DNA of 64,000 bases, taken from contig NC_056550.1 of NCBI RefSeq assembly GCF_910596095.1, positions 6,410,501-6,474,500 of the forward strand. Reading direction: 5' to 3'. This DNA comes from Thunnus maccoyii. Lineage: Eukaryota > Chordata > Actinopteri > Scombriformes > Scombridae. The notes under the pieces were generated by a model. It did not search any database. It saw nothing but the letters and a program-made list of their open reading frames with translations, and had not been told where the DNA came from. The translations under genes were made by a program, and so were the position numbers. Positions 61,711-64,000 of the stretch are shown here, piece after piece (position 1 is the first letter of the stretch; each line of letters starts with the position of its first letter).

Positions 61711-61800
61711 CACCATATTTCCACTTCAGTGACTGTAATTGCACTCTCTTTTCCAGATACCCAGCACAGCAGGGACGATGATGCCTTGAGAGTGAACTGA
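52617..61800 (+). CDS. mcoln1: Mucolipin-1 (TRPML1) lysosomal cation channel
   Basis: Calcium/iron/sodium channel of late endosomes and lysosomes, opened by PI(3,5)P2. Exons: 52617-52659, 54378-54625, 54797-54958, 55464-55620, 56175-56256, 56368-56464, 56749-56848, 56984-57090, 57971-58120, 58274-58375, 58514-58636, 60542-60748, 61464-61587, 61757-61800: 1,746 nt, 581 aa (human 580). EKDKLL (15-20) is an acidic dileucine signal like human [14 protein letters not shown] and GRKPFK are the basic lipid-binding region before TM1 (about 84-105). Then come the lumenal domain and further membrane helices. The pore filter NGDDMF is at 473-478. For exon 13 the donor GTGACT was chosen because it gives [19 protein letters not shown], aligning without gaps to the human C-terminus. 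The stronger-looking GTGAGG seven bases on would give a stop at once. Confidence 0.93.
52958..54304. mobile_element. 1.35-kb TTAA-flanked element in mcoln1 intron 1
   Basis: It starts TTAA-AGGGGCACTCCACTGATTT and ends AAATCACTGTAGTGCCCCT-TTAA, giving inverted ends with one or two changed bases. The interior has no coding frame and seems to hold at least one further insertion near 53560-53710. The same piggyBac-type TTAA target is seen at the other MITEs in this window. Confidence 0.7.
55107..55206. repeat. CA microsatellite
   Basis: About 100 bases of CA with a few CTCA and ACAT interruptions, in mcoln1 intron 3. The Thr-His-rich and Val-Cys-rich open frames on the two strands here come from the repeat. 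Confidence 0.95.
57250..57725. repeat. Composite TTAA-bounded repeat in mcoln1 intron 8
   Basis: The left edge reads ATTAAAGGTGCTCCGTGAAC. The right part (57590-57725) is the 3' half of family B (TATGCTAAGCTAAGCTAATA, ending CCCAAAATGTCGAACTTTTC, then CTTTAA). The two edges do not match each other, so this is probably two elements of which one interrupts the other. I cannot separate them further. Confidence 0.5.
59323..59721. mobile_element. 399-bp TTAA MITE in mcoln1 intron 11
   Basis: The ends TTAAAGGTGCAGTGTGTAGG and ACACACTGGTCCTTTAA are inverted copies with TTAA at both edges. The interior (GGAGAACCTACAGTGGCAAC, GAGCCAGTGTTTGGTTTGTC, ATAGATCCCCCTAAATCTTA) is a very common perciform repeat. 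The short open frames at 59348-59590 and 59403-59585 belong to it. Confidence 0.85.
59880..60170 (+). repeat. Family B repeat fragment
   Basis: ATTAGCTTAGTTTAGCATAA, TCCACCTACCAATGCCTCTA, CACATTATATCTTGTTTGTT and GGGTTATGTGCAGGACTATT follow the order of the family B element at 24970-25583. It lies in mcoln1 intron 11, next to a short GC-rich tract at 60180-60260 with repeated CCGCGG/CTGCGGAT motifs. Confidence 0.65.
60901..61102. mobile_element. 202-bp TTAA MITE in mcoln1 intron 12
   Basis: The left edge is TTAA-AGAGTAACGCAACACC and the right edge GTTGTTAAGTCACTCT-TTAA, inverted with a few mismatches. The open frame 60643-61053 that runs into it is exon 12 read in a wrong frame and then into the intron. 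Confidence 0.65.
61597..61642 (+). repeat. mcoln1: GGA microsatellite beside mcoln1 exon 13
   Basis: About 15 GAG/GGA units begin right after the splice donor region of exon 13. On the other strand they read as a Pro- or Leu-rich open frame, which is not a gene. A TG array follows at 61679-61710. G-rich repeats at this place may affect donor choice (inference). Confidence 0.9.
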
Positions 61801-63410
61801 CTGACCTTGGACCACTTTGTCCTCTGTTACCCATTTTTGAATTTTGCATTTCAATCTGTGCTGGAACAGTAGAACGCACTGCACATTCACTACACCAATT
61901 ACCTGCTTTCGGCTTTTGTACTGTATGAATAATTTATTGTCTTCTTCTGAAATGTGCGTTTATGAGGTTTTTGATGACTGGACGCATAATACCGGTAAAC
62001 ACATTCATTGCTGTAGACTGGACACAGGGTCCACCAACTGTTAAGTACAATGAATGCAAATGTTCACTTGAATGCTTCACTGTGTTACAGGTTTTTATCA
62101 TCATTTTACTGTCCATATGGCTACCTAGGTGACAGGAGTTTTGTGCCTCTTCATTATGTAAATATATGTATGTCCACTGAATCTTCATAGCAGAGGTAAA
62201 ACAGGCACAAGAGTCAGCCAGGCAAGCTGAAAAAAGAACGACCATTAACTGCCGTATGTATGCATTAGCTCCTTCAACATTCTCAGTCAAGGCGGCTCCA
62301 CCATTCCCCTTTCGCTCCTCGTCCCTTTGTTCACGTCCTCCTTTGGCTGGAAGGAGATGACGGCTGCAAGAGGAAGGATGAGCCCTGCAGCCAACCAGTT
62401 AGTCATCAATATGTATGAACTGTTTCTGCTGTAAGGAGCCAGGTGACTGTGCACGCTAATGCACTGCGAGACAGAGTCTTTTTTTTTAATGTTTGGTTTG
62501 AAGTGCTCCGTGCAAGGCAGCAAATATTCCTGCTGACAAACAAGTGATGTTCAAAGGAGGGTGTGTCAAAATAGACAGTTTTATCTAGACTATGAAGCCA
62601 GAGTTGTGTGTTTATTTTATATGAAGTGTCAGACTCTGTCAGTATACTGACATTGAAGCCATGTGTGAAAAGGTAATAGCTCATTTATTTTATCTGTGAA
62701 TGAGCTACGACATCTCTACAAACCAGCAGTTCTTCGTTTACCATTTTAAAGGGAATGACTGGGTAGAATGTCACACATATTAGAGAAACTTGAGAAATGG
62801 TAATGTCATTCTGCATGAAGGCGCATGAAGGGCACTGTTCAATGGACAAAATTTGTCTCAGGATTGATGGTAACAAAGGGATTTTAGAGGCTGGACAGAT
62901 ATTTGCCACTTTCACTTTTTTAAAATTTTTTATTGCTCACTGACATGTTTATTTTAATGCATTAATATTGTTTTAAATCAAAACTGTGGGAACATATGTT
63001 TTCTCTTCATGAATGTTTACTTACACTTATTTGCACTTAATCAAGAATGATTTACAGTGTCACTTGATTTAAATGTCTCTCATGGGAACCATATAGCACA
63101 ATAGAACAAAGCACTGTTTACAATGCATCTGTTACTGTTCTCCTGACACTCATGGGAAGATTATTTATTGCCACTTGGATTTAATTTTAACAGTGTTATT
63201 GTTCACTACGGTTGTTTACTTATATTTTGTATGCTGTTTTAATTATTTGACCTCTTTTTGAGTAGAAGCAAGGGAGAGCTAAAAGGGAGTTTGTCAGTTA
63301 CTGTATAGAAGGAAGTTGTACAGGTTTTTACTCTGATTTGTATTGAATCTTTTCTGTGAAGCTGCTGCCTTGTACACGTCAGCAAAATAAATTGGATTGA
63401 TGACAAAGGG
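61801..63410 (+). other. mcoln1: 3' untranslated region of mcoln1
   Basis: The UTR follows the stop at 61798-61800. AATAAA at 63386-63391 is a well-placed poly(A) signal, with cleavage expected near 63410 just before a TG-rich stretch (63411-63440) that fits a downstream GU element. That gives a UTR of about 1.6 kb. No protein-like frame lies in it. Confidence 0.7.
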
Positions 63411-63440
63411 TTGTGTGTGTGTGTGTGTGTGTGTGTGTGT
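63411..63440. repeat. TG microsatellite after mcoln1
   Basis: A perfect TG run of 30 bases directly downstream of the mcoln1 poly(A) signal. On the RNA it would be a GU-rich element. Confidence 0.9.
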
Positions 63441-63519
63441 CTTATCAATACCCCTGTTGACACCAAAATACTGGGGCACATTTTTTAACAGAGTATAGAT
63501 TAGCATTTGGCATTACAGA

Positions 63520-63910
63520 GTGACAAGACAGTCCACAGCCACGTTAGCAGCTCTGTGAGGCTGCTATGAGTTAAATATGTCAGCATGCTATAATGCTCAC
63601 AATGCTAGCATGCTGACGTTTAGCAGAGTAATGTGTATTATCATGTTCACCATCTCTTTTAGTGTGTTAGCATGCTAACATTTGCTAATTAGCACAAGAC
63701 ACAGCAGCTGCAGCTAATGGGAATGTCATTAGTTTTGCAGATATCTGGTCACAAATCAAAGTACTGGAAAAATTCAGTTGTAGACCTGATGATGTCATCC
63801 GATGAAAAGTTATAGGACCACAGTTTTAATTCATTCTGACAGGGGCAGGAATGTCTGTGCCAAATTTCATGTCAGACATTTTGACGTGTCACAGTAGGGG
63901 GAAAAAATCC
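63520..63910 (+). repeat. Interspersed repeat family A
   Basis: GTGTTAGCATGCTAACATTT, GCTAATTAGCACAAGACACA, GGGAATGTCATTAGTTTTGC and GGAATGTCTGTGCCAAATTT match the copies at 12.6, 23.6 and 33.5 kb. The copy ends near ATTTTGACGTGTCACAG. Nothing else is seen between it and the window end. Confidence 0.7.
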
Positions 63911-64000
63911 ATTTAGCTGCTTCAGTTTCAGGGTCCTGGTACTGTTTAAGCTGACTCACTGTCACACTGTCATGGCTTACTGGGACACTTGAATATAACA

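Noticed and set aside
61466-61879. Pro-rich 137-aa antisense open frame
   Set aside because: It arises from the GGA and TG arrays opposite the last mcoln1 exons.

Overview
This window looks like nuclear DNA of a spiny-rayed (perciform-type) teleost. It has short GT-AG introns, vertebrate genes in fish-like form, and several interspersed repeats that I recognise from perciform genomes: TTAA-flanked foldback MITEs, a hAT element, LINE-1-like, Nimb/I-like and L2/Rex-like retrotransposon relics, and long CA/TG arrays. There is no sign of bacterial or phage DNA, a CRISPR array or an rRNA gene. I spliced all four genes by hand, and every reading frame closes exactly.

Layout. 1-19 kb: no gene that I can support. 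This part holds a 712-bp foldback MITE at 4.2 kb, scrambled LINE-1-like fragments at 10.4-12.1 kb, other repeat copies, a short interstitial telomere-like array at 16.8 kb and a reverse-transcriptase relic at 17.6-17.95 kb. 19-40.7 kb, minus strand: wiz (widely interspaced zinc finger, the G9a/GLP partner). It has a long form starting at 39763 (2,114 aa) and a short form starting from an internal promoter at 32389 (1,134 aa), with a probable long 3' UTR reaching to about 19.0 kb. 42.2-44.7 kb, minus strand: a long peptidoglycan recognition protein of the PGLYRP2 type, secreted, with all amidase residues present (473 aa). 46.4-48.3 kb: a decayed Nimb/I-type LINE with reverse transcriptase and RNase H. 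49.7-50.4 kb, plus strand: trappc5 (188 aa), with TCTCGCGAGA-type elements upstream. 52.6-63.4 kb, plus strand: mcoln1, the lysosomal TRPML1 channel (581 aa in 14 coding exons), with its 3' UTR. A repeat fragment closes the window.

How the genes relate. They are independent housekeeping or immune genes, not a pathway. wiz beside pglyrp2 matches the human 19p13.12 neighbourhood. trappc5 beside mcoln1 matches human 19p13.2. Here the two pairs are adjacent. TRAPPC5 (vesicle tethering) and MCOLN1 (late endosome/lysosome calcium release) both act in membrane traffic, but nothing in the sequence shows co-regulation.

I found no clearly new biological system. The points most worth checking are a relic of a wiz exon inside a wiz intron, the run of symmetric phase-1 finger exons in wiz, two competing splice donors at the C-terminus of mcoln1, a set of TTAA-flanked foldback elements, and an inverted, scrambled LINE-1 locus.
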